Shown in pieces: positions 50,601 to 61,635 of a stretch of DNA of 64,000 nt. The DNA is from Saururus chinensis. Its lineage: Eukaryota > Streptophyta > Magnoliopsida > Piperales > Saururaceae. Numbering within the stretch: position 1 is the first letter of the stretch; each line of letters starts with the position of its first letter. The notes under the pieces are model-generated. The model was not told the DNA's origin. It searched no databases and saw nothing but the letters and a program-made list of their open reading frames with translations. Both the position numbers and the translations under genes were made by a program. The stretch lies in contig CP141147.1 in the NCBI GenBank assembly GCA_035235625.1, forward strand, positions 15,303,001-15,367,000, in the 5' to 3' direction.

Positions 50601-53600
50601 AAACATAAACTTCGAGCTTTTAGCCCCTGATTGCAATTGCAATAGCCAAGGCCTCAAAATCCAAATAAGAAGACCAAGAAAACAAAGAAAATGTCCAAAC
50701 TGTTTTTGCACAAGCAGTCAGATCACACATTACCAATCATGAGATTTTTGGCAAATACCATATACATTCACTATTTTGAAAAGATGCTCACTCTCCTAGA
50801 AGTCTTACAACAAAAATATGAAGAATAATAACCTCATCCTCGTTTTTATATAAAAAATTGGGTCCGGGCAGAAAAGATTTTCTATATATGGATGAATTGG
50901 TTATTGAGAGGGGAAACAGTCAAGATCCCAGAAACCAGTAAAACAAGAAAATTCATGTCTAGCTACTGGGGCAATGGACAGTGAGTGCCTTGTCAGCATG
51001 TTGAACACTCTAGCCTTTACATTTGCAAGGCTTTCTTGCCAAAGACAATTCCTAGCTTCTATGTCATGTGAGTGGCCTGCACTTGTGTGTGGCCTTCCTG
51101 CACATACGAGCTAAAGGCTAGTGGTATGCTACAGTCCTGCTCTAGTCAGTGCCACATACCACCAGGTAGCATGTCATACAACATGCTTCATTACTGCATC
51201 AAGGGCAGTTCTTACAGCTGGTGGTATGATCATGCCATCACAAAATTTGGCAAAGAATCCAAATTGCTGGCCTGCGCACAGATCAGAGTTCATTAACTAT
51301 ATTGATGCAGTTCTTACAGCGGTGGTATGATCATGCCATTACAAAATTTGGCAAAGAATCCAAATTTCTGGCCTGCGCACAGATCAGAATTCATCAACTA
51401 TACAGGACCTTTCTTTTAGATGAGGTATTATTATCAGTTCAAGTTGGCCATTAGTGCCATAACAGTGAATAGAACGATAGACTGAAGTTTTTGAAATATC
51501 AGAATTATCTAATTAATATGTAGAAACCTCAATGCTATCTTATATCTTAGACTCAAAAGCCCAAGATCTTAACAAGATTTGTAATTATAAAAAAAATAAC
51601 AAATAGATGTGGTAAAAAATTATTTTAAGTAAATAATTAATACAACAACAGCTGATTATAACTGATATAACATAGTTGAATAAATTGGACACTAAACTCA
51701 AAGTTTACCATGTTTGAAACTCTGTCCAAGAATTAGAAAGGAGACATGCCATAAGAAATTGAAAAGAGACCAACTTATTTCCCCTCAAGAATTATTAGTT
51801 CCATGACAACTGTCCAGTTCTAAAAAGATTGTAATAGAGATTCTTCAGGAGAGATCTTTTATGCAAAACTGATAAAACCCTTCAGTATATAAATACAAAT
51901 CATAGGGTTCATTCAATGTTCGTATTCACTCATAGATAGATCAAAGAGGTAAGCAACATAATAAGTAAGTGAATGACCTTCATGGTTAATATCATATGTT
52001 GAGAATGCTCGAGACATCTGTATCAACCGAGACAAAAACAACATGGGTAGTGTAATTGCTCCTAAAAATATCCCTGATGAAGCCCCTAACCTGAGAAGAA
52101 GTTCATGAAGTATTAGGAAAAAAAGGGAATCAAGAAGAAAGAATTTATTATATTGAGTTAGAACCATAGTTCACAATCTCGGATTTTAGTGGTCAGTCAA
52201 AGAGACAAGATCTCCAATAGATCATATTGGTAATTTAGAAAAATAAACAAACCAATATTGCACCTTAATTATAACAATCATGAAATCTATTTTTCTTTAT
52301 AAAACAAAGACCATTAATAAACATCTTCTTCTCTTCTCCTAGTCTTCTTCCAAGATGACCAAGATTTCGACAAGTTGGTGCAGATTCCATTCCACACATC
52401 GCTTTTCACATTTTAGTCACCAGAGAACAGGATTACAAACAATGATCACTACCCATCAGATGTCATGAAACAAGACGAATCAGTGACAGATGAACCTACA
52501 TAAGTCACCTACATGATGCTTACATGCCAATGAAGAAAAAATTTAAATTTGTCAATATTATCACTAACAATATCCAAAATAGCCAACTAGAACTAGTTTG
52601 AACAATTGAGTCGTCAGATGACACAGATCATAAGAAAAGTTGCTAGTTCTAATATCCAAGTCTCATTGTCAGAACAACAAGATATAGGCACCTTTAGGTA
52701 GTTGTGGTGGTGCTGCAAGACAAGCTACCCATTTTAAAGAAATAAAGCACCCTAAACATATCCACATGGAGACCCAGAGCTGTGATCTTGGTGCTTATCT
52801 TGCTCCGTATAGAGGATATCACTTTCATTGTTTTCAAATAGTCAACAAAATGCATTCATCCTCAATCATAAAAGAAAAAAATAGTAATTCTGACCAAGCA
52901 TGGTGAGAATAACATATTAATAATCTGAGCATTAAACTGTCAATTATTCACACAAAATTTCCTACAAAAGGACCATTTCGTTTTTTCTTTCTTTACTCTT
53001 TCCTTCTTTCCTTCTTTCCTCGGTTCAAACAGACGAACAAGTTCTACCGGGTTGTGAGCTGAAGCGCACTGCTCTACTACACCAGCTCTCCAAACCAGAA
53101 GTCTAATAAATTTAGCTTTGTAGCTATAAAAAATAACAGAGAAGAAATCCTTTCACCGCACCTAGGCTATATATGCTTTCAACCAAGAAAGTCCAAGAAG
53201 AATACACATTCTAAGTAACAAAACAAAGATTTCTAAGGCATAGAGAATAACACCACTACCAACCTTACGGTTTACCTATGAATTTTATTTTATTTACTGA
53301 AGAATTTAAGTAAAATATTTTTTGAATTTGAATAAATTGACAATTCAGCTCATAGATTAATCTTAATCTTCATCACCACAAATATATATACAAATTCCAA
53401 AACGGAAGTTAATATCTGCAGATTAAATATAAAAGCAACAGAAACTCCCAAAATCCTCCAATCATGGAACAAAGATCATCAACAGCAGCTCGCAAAGATA
53501 TAAATTTTTAAACCAACCTTAAAAAAGCAAAAAAAATCGCTTTATCGCATATACCCATAAAATATTACACAATAAACTACAATTTCAATATTCCTACACG

Positions 53601-53790
53601 ACCTGGTCTTAAAGCGATCCAGAGAGTTTGAGCCCTCGGTGGAGATCTCGACGAATAGAGCGGTGAAAGAGAGGAGACAGAGCGCAAAAGCTTCAAATAG
53701 CAGGGGCAAAGTGACGGAGAAGAGGACACGGGATAGGCAGAGGAGTACCACCACCCTCTCACCATTGCAGTAACGCGAAGCAGCTCCCAT
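29648..53790 (-). CDS. EVAN: Dolichol kinase (EVAN/DOK1 type), 13 exons, 535 residues
   Basis: Phosphorylates dolichol with CTP in the ER membrane, supplying dolichyl phosphate for N-glycans and GPI anchors. Exons (5' to 3'): 53790-53603, 52090-51978, 49534-49334, 37418-37348, 37279-37199, 37121-36895, 35821-35632, 35533-35468, 34878-34790, 34596-34482, 31599-31548, 31396-31296, 29761-29648. Every junction is GT-AG and every phase fits, giving 1608 nt with one terminal stop. Many hydrophobic helices. RKYYHL lies near residue 339. The CTP-binding signature DxxAxxxGxxxG...RW...KKTxEGTxA falls at about 445-473. Start: MGAASRYCNGERVV; an in-frame upstream ATG at 53883 would add 31 residues but lies outside what I recall as conserved. 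Intron 3 is 11.9 kb. I see no disabling change; expression is untested. Confidence 0.93.
29955..31083 (+). mobile_element. RTE-type LINE fragment in intron 12 of dolichol kinase
   Basis: Plus-strand reverse transcriptase remnants: a TNYRS...LMSH block, FINLEKAY (catalytic palm), CLIFVDNVVLI, YLGSIINKEGDITCDVIHKI, LRMLRWIC, and the C-terminal LRWYGHLQRK and EWRRK motifs. About 90 codons are missing after the palm. It ends in a short (ATTATG)n-like tail at about 31057-31083, typical of RTE 3' ends. Many stops; inserted antisense to the host gene. Confidence 0.85.
33480..34080. other. GC-rich island in intron 10
   Basis: A block of about 600 bp of purine-rich, GC-rich sequence (AGAGGAAGAGAGGGGAAGAAGC, GGCGGCGGGTTGG) in an otherwise AT-rich intron. 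It resembles a promoter/leader or a captured exon more than intron. No domain is found in any frame. Confidence 0.4.
36576..36604. repeat. (TAA)n microsatellite in intron 6
   Basis: About nine ATA/TAA triplets followed by (AATT)n and (TTAT)n short runs. Likely length-variable. Confidence 0.95.
38070..39790 (-). mobile_element. Ty3/gypsy (chromovirus-like) 3' half: integrase, C-terminus, possible LTR
   Basis: Minus strand from 39790: the zinc-binding domain (LVGHEASFHTYERLSRNF, CGIWKDIQQLVVVSDACQ), then IPDRVWDNMSINFIEALPSV and QGKSV. CMSIAYYPQSDRHIEVINHC is the end of the integrase core. The C-terminal end (PLEDATWMLED, then GWMP*GHDGGG) runs down to about 38510. A TGTTAACTGC start near 38497 may begin a 3' LTR reaching about 38070. 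Stops and frameshifts throughout. Same orientation as the RT at 41555-42125, so probably one element. Confidence 0.75.
40687..41460. mobile_element. 774-bp nonautonomous DNA element with CGTATCGATACG-rich ends
   Basis: Flanked by a perfect 8-bp direct repeat ATTTAAGT (40679-40686 and 41461-41468). Inverted ends: CTTGGAAGGCCGTATC at left and, reverse-complemented, CATGGAAGGCCGTATC at right. The left end holds about four tandem copies of a 20-bp unit (ATACGTACCCGTATCGACCG); the right end has a shorter palindromic set. The interior is AT-rich and noncoding. An 8-bp duplication suits hAT; extension to 9 bp (ATTTAAGTC) would suit Mutator. Confidence 0.8.
41555..42125 (-). pseudogene. Ty3/gypsy reverse transcriptase fragment
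   Basis: The minus strand reads VHFSKLDMPSCYHQIEMHEV, then a palm region with frameshifts, QPQVDYLGHTISEHTVATDP, TPTTTKVLRGLLGLTGYYHR. These are RT palm and thumb landmarks. The RNase H expected between here and the integrase at 39790 is replaced by other DNA including the 774-bp element. Confidence 0.8.
42130..43439. other. Intronic AT-rich stretch, no gene
   Basis: Contains a loosely repeated phrase (GGTTAATTGTTATTT, AAAATCATGAGAAGACACCTAAT) near 42890, 42955, 43270 and 43360, suggesting local tandem duplication of noncoding sequence. Confidence 0.5.
43440..44510 (+). mobile_element. RTE-type LINE fragment in intron 3 of dolichol kinase
   Basis: Plus-strand pieces: WNLDEEPMWGNMINCIKKLG, FTIEEVEVAFKKMKKGKVLR (fingers), an YRGIKL-like block, then LFMAFIDLEKTYDRVPQELI and NGGKTKEFPVTVGLHQ (palm). 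It is cut at 44510, before the DD box. It is clearly the same family as the fragment at 29955-31083, overlapping it at the palm. Confidence 0.85.
44511..46400. other. GC-rich block then AT-rich repeat-like sequence, unassigned
   Basis: 44511-45000 is GC-rich with GGGCC/GGCCA-rich phrases and open frames on both strands that lack domains. 45000-46400 is AT-rich and reads like an LTR or leader (ends TCGAAACCGGGCATTCGG near 46080). No coding domain was found. Confidence 0.4.
46406..46665 (+). pseudogene. Unrecognised exon-like sequence with two in-frame stops
   Basis: A plus-strand frame of about 87 codons with protein-like composition (IMTEPDVQYINEVDKVQSTY, then KEWMMYWINCTDAKPW), ending at a consensus donor (GTCAG|GTGAG). 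Stops occur after KPW and after FSAK. The family is not recognised. It lies antisense inside intron 3 and may be a transduplicated or processed gene piece. Confidence 0.4.
47627..47950 (-). mobile_element. Miniature LTR retrotransposon (TRIM/SMART type)
   Basis: Minus-strand order: 5' LTR 47950-47873 (TGTTGAAATATGG ... ATCTAACA, 78 bp), then directly a Met-tRNA PBS TGCTATCAGAGC (47872-47861, one mismatch). Next comes about 150 bp without coding capacity, a polypurine tract (GGAGGGGAG, about 47713-47705), and a diverged 3' LTR starting TGTTGATTTATGAAATAAAT at 47704. The 3' end near 47627 is approximate. Total about 320 bp, in the size range of SMART elements. Confidence 0.75.
48737..49165. repeat. 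Diverged direct duplication of about 239 bp in intron 3
   Basis: CCTTTCAAATT..TTAATTTGTCCC, GGCTCTGCCAC (versus GACTCTGCCAC) and AGTCAGAAAC recur with a period of about 239. The phrase CCAAAATGCTGGCTCTGCCA is common in plant interspersed repeats. Confidence 0.75.
51205..51404. repeat. Direct duplication of about 100 bp in intron 2
   Basis: GCAGTTCTTACAGC ... GGTGGTATGATCATGCCAT ... GCCTGCGCACAGATCAG occurs at 51205-51306 and again at 51307-51404 with few differences, so it is recent. Confidence 0.9.
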
Positions 53791-53883
53791 GGCGGGAGAG
53801 GGGAGGAGGAGAAGCGAGGTGGAAGAGTCGACAGGCAGAAGGATGCGTTTTTGTGAAGAGAGAAGCGGAGAGGAGATTACCAA

Positions 53884-56877
53884 TATAAACGGGTTGGTAT
53901 GAAAGATGGCCGGTTCGGTTTCAAATTATTGGTCTACAATTTAAATTGTCTTGAACCATTGTAAAATTCATGAGTTGGTTCATATGTTTTTAAATTGAAA
54001 AGGCAACTTCACTGGCTTGCTCTCTTATTTCATAGGTTTGTTTTGGCTTTTAAATTATGGTAAGAAGTGTTTAACTATTATCCTAGCAAAAAAATGATTT
54101 GTAAACAACATAAAGTAACTTGTGTGCCCAGCTGATTTATAGTGGGTTCGTTTGTTTGGCTAATTGAGATCTGAATAAGCTCTTCAAATGCTCCTTAAAA
54201 GTGTCTTTTTAGCTTGTTTGTTGGGAGCTGACTAGCTAAAGTGGTAAGATAGATAGTCAGCTAATATGCATGCATTTGTCTCAAGCCTTTTACTTTACTT
54301 ATTTATATTTCTAACTTTCAAATAATATATTCCCTCCGTGCTAAATTAATAGCTTCATTTAGTAAAAAATTTATTCTATATTAATATCTTTATTTTGTTA
54401 AATTTAAATAGTTAAATACTTGAAAAAGATGATTATAAGTTTATTTTTCTTTCTCTTAAAAAAAGATTTTACCATTCAATAAAAATTATTAATTTTTTAA
54501 ATATAATTATTAATATAAGACAGAGAGAGTATATTTTTAATTATTAGTAACTTTAAGCATATACCCCACCTTTTTTGGAAGCTCGGGCTACTCACACTTT
54601 CTAATTGAAGTGGAAATGTGATCAATAAGCATTAAGTGGGGGCAATAAAAAATCACTTAGGAGTTAAAAGAGTTACTATAGTATTTTTAATTGAATTTCC
54701 TAAATGCCAACAATCCTTAGGTTTTTTTCAGTTTGCATGTAAAAAGACACCTATGAAGAAGCAGTTAAAACCCTGCCAATACTCTTTCAAAAAATTACTA
54801 GTTTTGTTTTCTTTTAAGGACTGCCAATTATATCCGGTTCAATCGGGTCGGGTTCTGCACGGACCAAACTATGTTTATAATATCCATCGGAGAATTGTTT
54901 GCTATCTTCTGGTCTAGACCGGGTCCAAAGTCCAGATTCCAGAAACCGTCGTGAAAGTTGCCGGCTGCGACGCGGCACTTTCACGTTGAAACCGTTGTGC
55001 CGAGGAGAATAACGCGTGCATTTTCATTGAAAACGAGATACATCATACATTGCATTTCTTTTGGCATATAAATGTACTTGCCTTTGCATGTGATTCTTCA
55101 AAAGTTTATATATATTTTCAGTTTTAACATGAGCCCGATCATCATAAGCGGTTGATCAAAATTCGATGACAAATATTACCCGGGGTAGATTAGCTTCTGG
55201 CCCCCTTTATTGTTAGATCTCAATCCGACAGCCCACGATGTCCGAGCTTATATAAATTTTTACTTTTTAATTTTGCAAGGATGTACTATTTAGCTATTAG
55301 GAAAGGAAAAGAGATGCAATGCATTCTTGTATGCATTCCAGCTAGGCTTGTTTCCATGTTACTTGGTTTAGGGAATATCTTTTTTAGATAATATGGAGAA
55401 TTGTTACCCTTTAATGCCGGCTTAGATAGGGTTTTCTCTATCCTGTTTGATCAATGTAAACTGTAGTTATAGCATGTGTAACCCTTTCTTGTATCTAGTG
55501 AAGAGGGTGTGACTCCTAGAAAAGCTTGAATTGGTCCTCCACTTTGCATGAATCTCTATCATCGGATTGATGGTTTATGTCACATGCTAGTATAATTATT
55601 GTGAATTTTTATATATTATCATATAAAATGAAGAATTGGTGATTTAATGCATCTCTAATGCATTTTATGTTGTCTTCATATTTTTATCAGAAGTTTTGAA
55701 TAATATAAAGAGTTTCTTATGTATGTGGTAGTGAAATTTCCATGTCAACTTTAATTTTTTTTATTTTTATAATTAATTATATTTTCCCATGAACTAATAT
55801 TCCATATCTAAATTGGCAAAAGTCATCATAAATGGGTTGCACTAACTTGATTAGTGACTTTTGTCAAGCTTTGATTTTTTAATTATTTTTATATTAAAAA
55901 ATATATCCATGTGATAATATAAAGATTATAGTACACTCATAAAAATTTAACCTCAATTGTTAATGTGCATTGACATCCATGATTGAGGCTTCATCATTTC
56001 AATAGCCTATCCTACTTTGAAGAACATCCATATTGGATGTTTATGCATATCCCACAAATTACTATTTTACCTTTGTAACCCGAATCTATATTGAATTTTT
56101 GTCCTATCAAATGACCTGAATTCCTTCAAATTTGGTCAGTACCTCACATTTTTAGTTTTTGACATTCCATGAAGTTTTCATAACTTTTCAATACCACTAC
56201 CTATTTTTTTGAATTTTGCCATATAAAGGTATTTCTATCAATTCTTGACAAATTATAAAGCCAATTCTGCTTTCCTACTTGTTTTCAGTTTGGACCAGCT
56301 TGTTCAAAGTACTAATAAGATTGAGATCAATAGATGTGCTCACAAAGAAATATCATATATTTACATATGTAGGTTTTACTTGCTTGATATATATTTCTAT
56401 ATGTATGTATGAATATAAGTTGTCTTGATGTTTGTACTATACTTTGTAGCAAGTATTATACATATATGAATATTATACTTAGAGGAATCAAGGTAGGAGG
56501 GGTGTACTAAGCATAGCGTATAAACAAGATACCAAGGAGAAACTAAGTTTGTGTAATCAAACATTGATGGCTTTCTAGTAAATCATTTGTTTTGTGTTCC
56601 GTAAGGATCCACATAACACAAAGAAGATGTTAAAGAATGCAGATGTATAGTGGAATGAGGGAAACTCCAAGTCAGCAAGTCCAAAACCCCTTCAGTTGTA
56701 TCACGTTACAGATCCTATCATGTGCACATGACTACCATGGACACTGTTGAATTCAGCGTCACCACATTAATGCAAAGAATAATGAATTTTCTACATATTT
56801 TCTGATATGGAAATGTCATGTGTCCCCAAAGGTGAAATTGCGTTATATTTCATTTTTAAGTTAAGAAAGTGGTGCAA
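53884..56877. other. Intergenic region upstream of dolichol kinase
   Basis: The first few hundred bases (to about 54000) should hold the gene promoter; no confident TATA box was assigned. The rest is AT-rich without domains except the Stowaway element at 54330-54529. The frame at 54636-54917 has no recognisable family. Confidence 0.6.
54330..54529. mobile_element. Stowaway-like MITE, 200 bp
   Basis: The left end TTCCCTCCGTGCTAAATT and right end (reverse complement CTCTCTCTGTCTTATATT) match the Stowaway consensus CTCCCTCCGTC with decay. Flanking TA dinucleotides (54328-54329, 54530-54531) fit the Tc1/mariner target site. The interior is AT-rich. Confidence 0.75.
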
Positions 56878-56886
56878 TTTTATTAA

Positions 56887-56997
56887 GGGAAAATTATTTA
56901 AATAATAATTTTAAAAAAATAATTATCAAACCAACTCGCTTTGGGAAATATTTTCAAAGTGGTGTTAGTTTTTGCCACGTAGGCGTCAGCCAAGCGC
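56887..56997 (+). repeat. MULE-2 left TIR
   Basis: About 110 bp aligned to the reverse complement of 62125-62230, including CTTTGGGAAATATTTTC, AAAGTGGTGTT, TTTTTGCCAYGTAGGCG. Roughly 85-90 percent identical by eye. Confidence 0.9.
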
Positions 56998-57040
56998 CGG
57001 TACCTGAATGACTTTTTTTTAAAAAAAATTATCTTAAGTT

Positions 57041-57250
57041 GATTTCGTCCTTCCAAAGGATGAAATCGGGTTAAAAAAATTTAAACTAATTTCGTCCTTT
57101 AGAAAGATGAAATCAACTAATGATAATTTTGTCCTTCTAAAGGACGAAATATGGCGATTTTGTCCTTCTAAAGGACGAAATTGCTACACTTCACAAAATT
57201 CAGCATTTGACCAGCCGGTAAGCCAATTTCATCCTTTTAATGGACGAAAT
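57041..57250. repeat. Left subterminal array of TTTCGTCC...GGACGAAA palindromes
   Basis: Five imperfect palindromes of 25-29 bp at about 57041, 57087, 57126, 57156 and 57225, each GATTTCGTCCTT + CTAAAGGACGAAATC or a near variant. They sit just inside the TIR. Confidence 0.9.
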
Positions 57251-58260
57251 CACATTGTTTTAGACCCGATGTCGGCTCCAGTTCATCCGTCATGCGCTTC
57301 TTCTACTCTCTGCAAGTTCTCATTTCCGCCCTGCCGCCGTCCTCCACTCAAATCCGTCCGCCGTGCCCAGATCGTAAGTCCAATTTTGGTTCCCTAATTC
57401 CGCTAGTGTCATTTGCCCTAATTTCAATTTCGGGCTTTGGTTGATTGATTTCGGGAAATTGCGTCCTCCGGATCTGTCAAAGGTATAATCTTTTGAGTTC
57501 TTGTTGTAACTGTTCCCCTAGCCTTCATCTAACCACCCCAATAGAGTTTCTAAGCATTAGCTCTACTAACCTTAAACCTATGTTCATGGAAAATGTGAAA
57601 ATATCAGTTGAACAGATATGTAATTTATTGTTATACACAATTGACTATTTGCTCATCGTGCAAAAATGTTCTCCCTAGCTTGCATACAGATGTTTGCTCT
57701 TCGTGCAAAATGTTCTCCCTAGCTTGCATACAGATGTTTGCTCTTCCTGCAAAAGGTTCTCCCTTGCTCAAGCAAATGTATGGCCATAAGGGAGTAATAA
57801 TCTAATTTCTGAAATATACATCTAATGGTGTATATTTTAGAACAAAGTCATTGCATTGATTTGTGTAGAGTTAAAAAAAATTAAGTTAGTGCTAACAATC
57901 TGAAAATGTGCTATTGAAATGTTAAACTTGTTTTTTTCAATTGTGTTTAAATAGTACCTACATGTTCCTCAATTATCATATTTTATTTAGATTATTTGAT
58001 TCTAACGTTTTGGAGCTTTGATTCTAACGTTTTAGGCAAAATTTCGACCGTTAGGCATATATCCGGGTAAGTCCCAGGCTCAGTCAGCTAACTCTCAGGT
58101 ATGTGTAGTTTAGTATTTTATTGTTCGGTATTGCATATGTTTTTTAGCTGATATTTATAGCTGTTGAGTTGATAATCTCATGTTTCGTTAAGTAAAGTAG
58201 TTATTTTGAGACAATTGATGAATCCATTATTAATGTAATTTATTGTTGATGAATTAAGTG
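57251..58260 (+). other. MULE-2 leader region with possible 5' untranslated exons
   Basis: The GC-rich 57260-57400 block looks like a first exon (CCAGATC|GTAAGT donor near 57370). A 44-46 bp phrase around TTTGCTCTTCGTGCAAAATG is repeated three times at 57650-57765. No protein domain. Confidence 0.45.
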
Positions 58261-58267
58261 AATAGAG

Positions 58268-60450
58268 ATGGTAAAAGCAATGGTTAGTTTTTTACTTAAC
58301 TATGACGGACGCACAGAAGGATTATTAATTAAGAAACCGTCTACATATAATGAATTTGAGATACAAGTAGCTAGCAAAGTTGGGTGGGATTGAAGAAGAT
58401 GGAAAATTACTATAAAATTTAATATTCTGACATATAGATCGAGAATGGGACTAATATGTATAAATGATGATGCATCAATGGGTTTTATGTTTCACCATTC
58501 GGCTCACATAATTTGTTTTGAGTTATTTCTTAAAAAAGAGGCCCGAGTGCCTAGTGAAAGACAAAGTAGTTCACACAGGAGCTCTCACAGGAGCTCACAC
58601 AGGAGCTCTGAAAGAAATGTGAATAATGAAAGGCATATGCAAATGCCACTGGACGATGAAGAAGGAAATTTATCCATGACAATAGCTTCAATTGAACGTC
58701 ATTAGTTGTTTGCCCCTAATGATGATGGAAGTGGACCAAATTGGAGGTAAGGTTTATTAAGTTGTGAATCATGTTTGAATCTTATAATTGTCAATGAAAT
58801 ATAGGATGTTAAATTTTGATTTTGTGTGTAATATGGAAGGTACACATTGCATGCACACGAGTCATTTAGCTTTCAAATGTCTCAAGGTGGTGCATGGTAT
58901 GGAACTCAAAGTTTGATGGGCATTCATTACCCCTACACAGGTGTTGGATATACCGATGTTGGATCATCCAATCAAAGGTGAAATATATATTCATAAATGA
59001 AAATAACATTTTTAGGCTTTAAAGAAGGGGTTAAGTCATATGAAATTTAATACATATGCTATGTTCATTTGTAGGGGTTCTTATGTCCACAATGAAGATA
59101 TTGATGGAAATGAGGCCAATGAAGGTGAAGATAATATTGGCAAAGCAAGTGGAGAAGATTCTAACATGAACGAAGAAGGGGTCAGAGATGAAGAAAGCGC
59201 TCAACAGATGGTTGATGGCAAGGGGGATGATGCGGTAGACAATGCAATTGCCACAAATGATATGAATGTGGATGATGAAGAGCCGTCATACTATGACGAG
59301 GAGCCACTCTATGCACACATCACAGATAAGGAGATAGATACAGTAGTTAATTCTGCCATGGATATGGACCAACAAAACGAAGATGAGTTATATGTTGGGT
59401 GCATCTTTGAGAATAAAGAAACATTTGTTACAACCTTGCAGGAGTTTTCCATTAAAAATCATGTCGAATACAAGGTTGTATGCACAAATTTGTCAAAACA
59501 TACAGTAAAGTGCATTGATAGTACTTGCCATTGGAGAGTTCACAACTCAATAAAAAGGGGTGGAGGGTACTTTAAATTTAAGACATACAAAGGTGACCAC
59601 ACATGTCGGAATGCCCAGCTTAGCACAGATCATAGGCAGTGCAGTGCATCATTTGTTTCAAAGGTCATAATGCCCGCTATCCAAGCCTAATTAACTCTCA
59701 CACTAGGTGATATTATTCAAAGAATGGAGAGGTTTCATGTTGACATATCTTATAAGAAAGCATGGGCAACAAGGAATATGGCTATAAAGGCCATTTTATG
59801 GGGATTGGGTGGAATCATACAAACTGTTTCCAATGTATCTCAGGGCAGTGCAAGAAGTGAATCCTGACACCTACTACAACTTAGAGTATGATGAAGTAAC
59901 TCGGCCAGATGGTGGCATGTGTAGGAGATTTTAAGCGGTTGTTTTGGCATTTGGGCCATCTATAGTGGGGTTCCGACATTACATCCCGATGATTGGTGTT
60001 GATGCCACTCACCTGTATGGCCGATATCCCGAAGCTCTTATGGCTGCAACAGCGACAGACAATTGGAAATGGTTCTTAAGTGAACTGAGGGATCATGTAC
60101 TAATGGGCTTGCTGAATATCATAGTTATTTCAGATCGACATAAGGGATTCAGAAGGTTGTGCCTAAGGTTCTTCCCGAGCCTATATACTACCATCGTTAT
60201 TGCATTTGTCACATAAAGGCAAATTTTAAGAAGGAGTTTAAAATGATACATTGATGGACTTGATTGGGGCAGCAACTTGTGCACTTATGGCAGAAAAGTT
60301 TGATGCTAAAATAGACTTGATTGGTCAAGAGAGTCCTAGGGCAAAAAATCTCCTCTTAGGAGGAGGATTGCATCCTACACAATGGTCTCTTGCTCAAGGT
60401 TTTTTAACACTTAAATTTTTGTATCAAGGTTTTATTTACATATGTTGAAC
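58268..60450 (+). pseudogene. MULE-2 transposase, internally deleted
   Basis: The N-terminal part from 58268 (MVKAMVSFLLNYDGRTEG) resembles a PB1-like start; a stop lies near 58393. Further exons follow at about 58840-58978 and 59073-59688 (DELYVGCIFENKETFVTTLQ, CHWRVHNSIKRGG, CRNAQLSTDHRQ: the FAR1-type zinc DNA-binding region). After a stop and a frameshift comes YLRAVQEVNPDTYYNLEYDE, then IGVDATHLYGRYPEALMAAT (first Asp) and IVISDRHKGF (second Asp). About 20 residues between the Asp motifs are missing, and the part holding the Glu and SWIM finger is gone. HPTQWSLAQ ends the similarity. Confidence 0.85.
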
Positions 60451-60473
60451 TCATTTTTAAAATTTAACTCCTT

Positions 60474-61635
60474 AAGGTGGAATATTCGAAATAGGAAAAC
60501 CAAAAATCCACAAGGAGTCCTCCGATTATATAGAGGGGAGTTAGACCACCAATGGCCATATCAAGTAATTTTATTTTATTATTAACTTTTTTACAATGAT
60601 TATAAGATATGTAAGGTTATTTAAACTTAATTATCTTTATATATTGTATAGGTTATTTGACAGTCGTACTCACCGGAAGTATTGGTTGTGTTACCTCCTG
60701 TATCCACCCACGGTCGAGATGTGTGGCTATCGCAAATGCCACTAATTGGTTACGAGATTATAGAGATGTATGTGTTGGATTGTGTGATGCTCCAGGTTAA
60801 GTGGTCCCACCTTCTACCATTGAGTTTGCCCATCACATCACTCGACAGGGCCACCATATTACCGATTGGGCTATACATCATGCAACATATATCGCTCGAT
60901 GGGATGATAGGAGAGCCACTATTATCCGTGGGGAGATGGCTACAACATCGCGAGATGTTCGTAGCACATATATGCAGTGGTATTTATTGATTACACGGCG
61001 ATATATTTTACCGCACGACAATGTAGAGGAGATGACATATTAGCCTAGGGGTGCGTCTGAGGCAGCTTTGGTAAGTATAACTTTGTTAATTATATAATAT
61101 TATTTTTTATTTCTTATTTATTATTTATTTGATTTTTAATTTATTTTTTTATAGTTTTGTTTGGTGCGACGTATGCATGCGCATTTGACTGACACAATTA
61201 GCACCTGTACTTCTGGTGAGGACTTTTTAGCATCATGTCAGTTGATGCTTAGGGAGCATGATGATGTCCTTCGTAGCTTGCCACTGCTTCAGTCAGTGAT
61301 TACGAATGTTCATAGACATTATCCTATCAACGAGGCCACTCAAACACAACTGAGGCATGATTCATTCCCTGATATTCCATCTTCATCAGCAGTGCATAGC
61401 TCTCCTCCATGTTCATCATTTTCAGTCACTCCATATGTAGCTTATCCTCAACCAGATCCGATATTATATTATAGATGACATCAGCCAGCTCTTATTGAGC
61501 CATTTATTACTTATGCGGAGCCGGAGCCAAAGCCACAGAGGGAGCCAAAGCTGGAGCCGGAGTCGGAGCAGGCGGATCATGAGGAGCAGGCAGACTATGA
61601 GGAGGAGGAGTTCATACAGCACCATTGGGGTTGAG
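60474..61635 (+). pseudogene. Plant mobile domain (PMD/aminotransferase-like) C-terminal region in MULE-2
   Basis: Starts at a possible acceptor (CCTTAAG|GTGG) with WNIRNRKTKNPQGVLRLYRG and ELDHQWPYQ. After a further intron: QSYSPEVLVVLPPVSTHGRD, WLSQMPLIGYEIIEMYVLD. A frame change follows, then VPPSTIEFAHHITRQGHHIT, IARWDDRR and YMQWYLLITRRYI. This is the C-terminal half of the PMD found in MAIN/MAIL proteins and TEs. A tail of Pro/Glu (EPEPKPQREPKLEPESE, to about 61635) is also usual. Frameshifts at the joins make it nonfunctional here. Confidence 0.75.

Noticed and set aside
53791-53883. Upstream ATG extending dolichol kinase by 31 residues
   Set aside because: The extra Leu/Ser-rich segment lies before the MGAASRYCNGERVV start, which resembles the usual beginning of plant homologues. 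Kept as an alternative start only.
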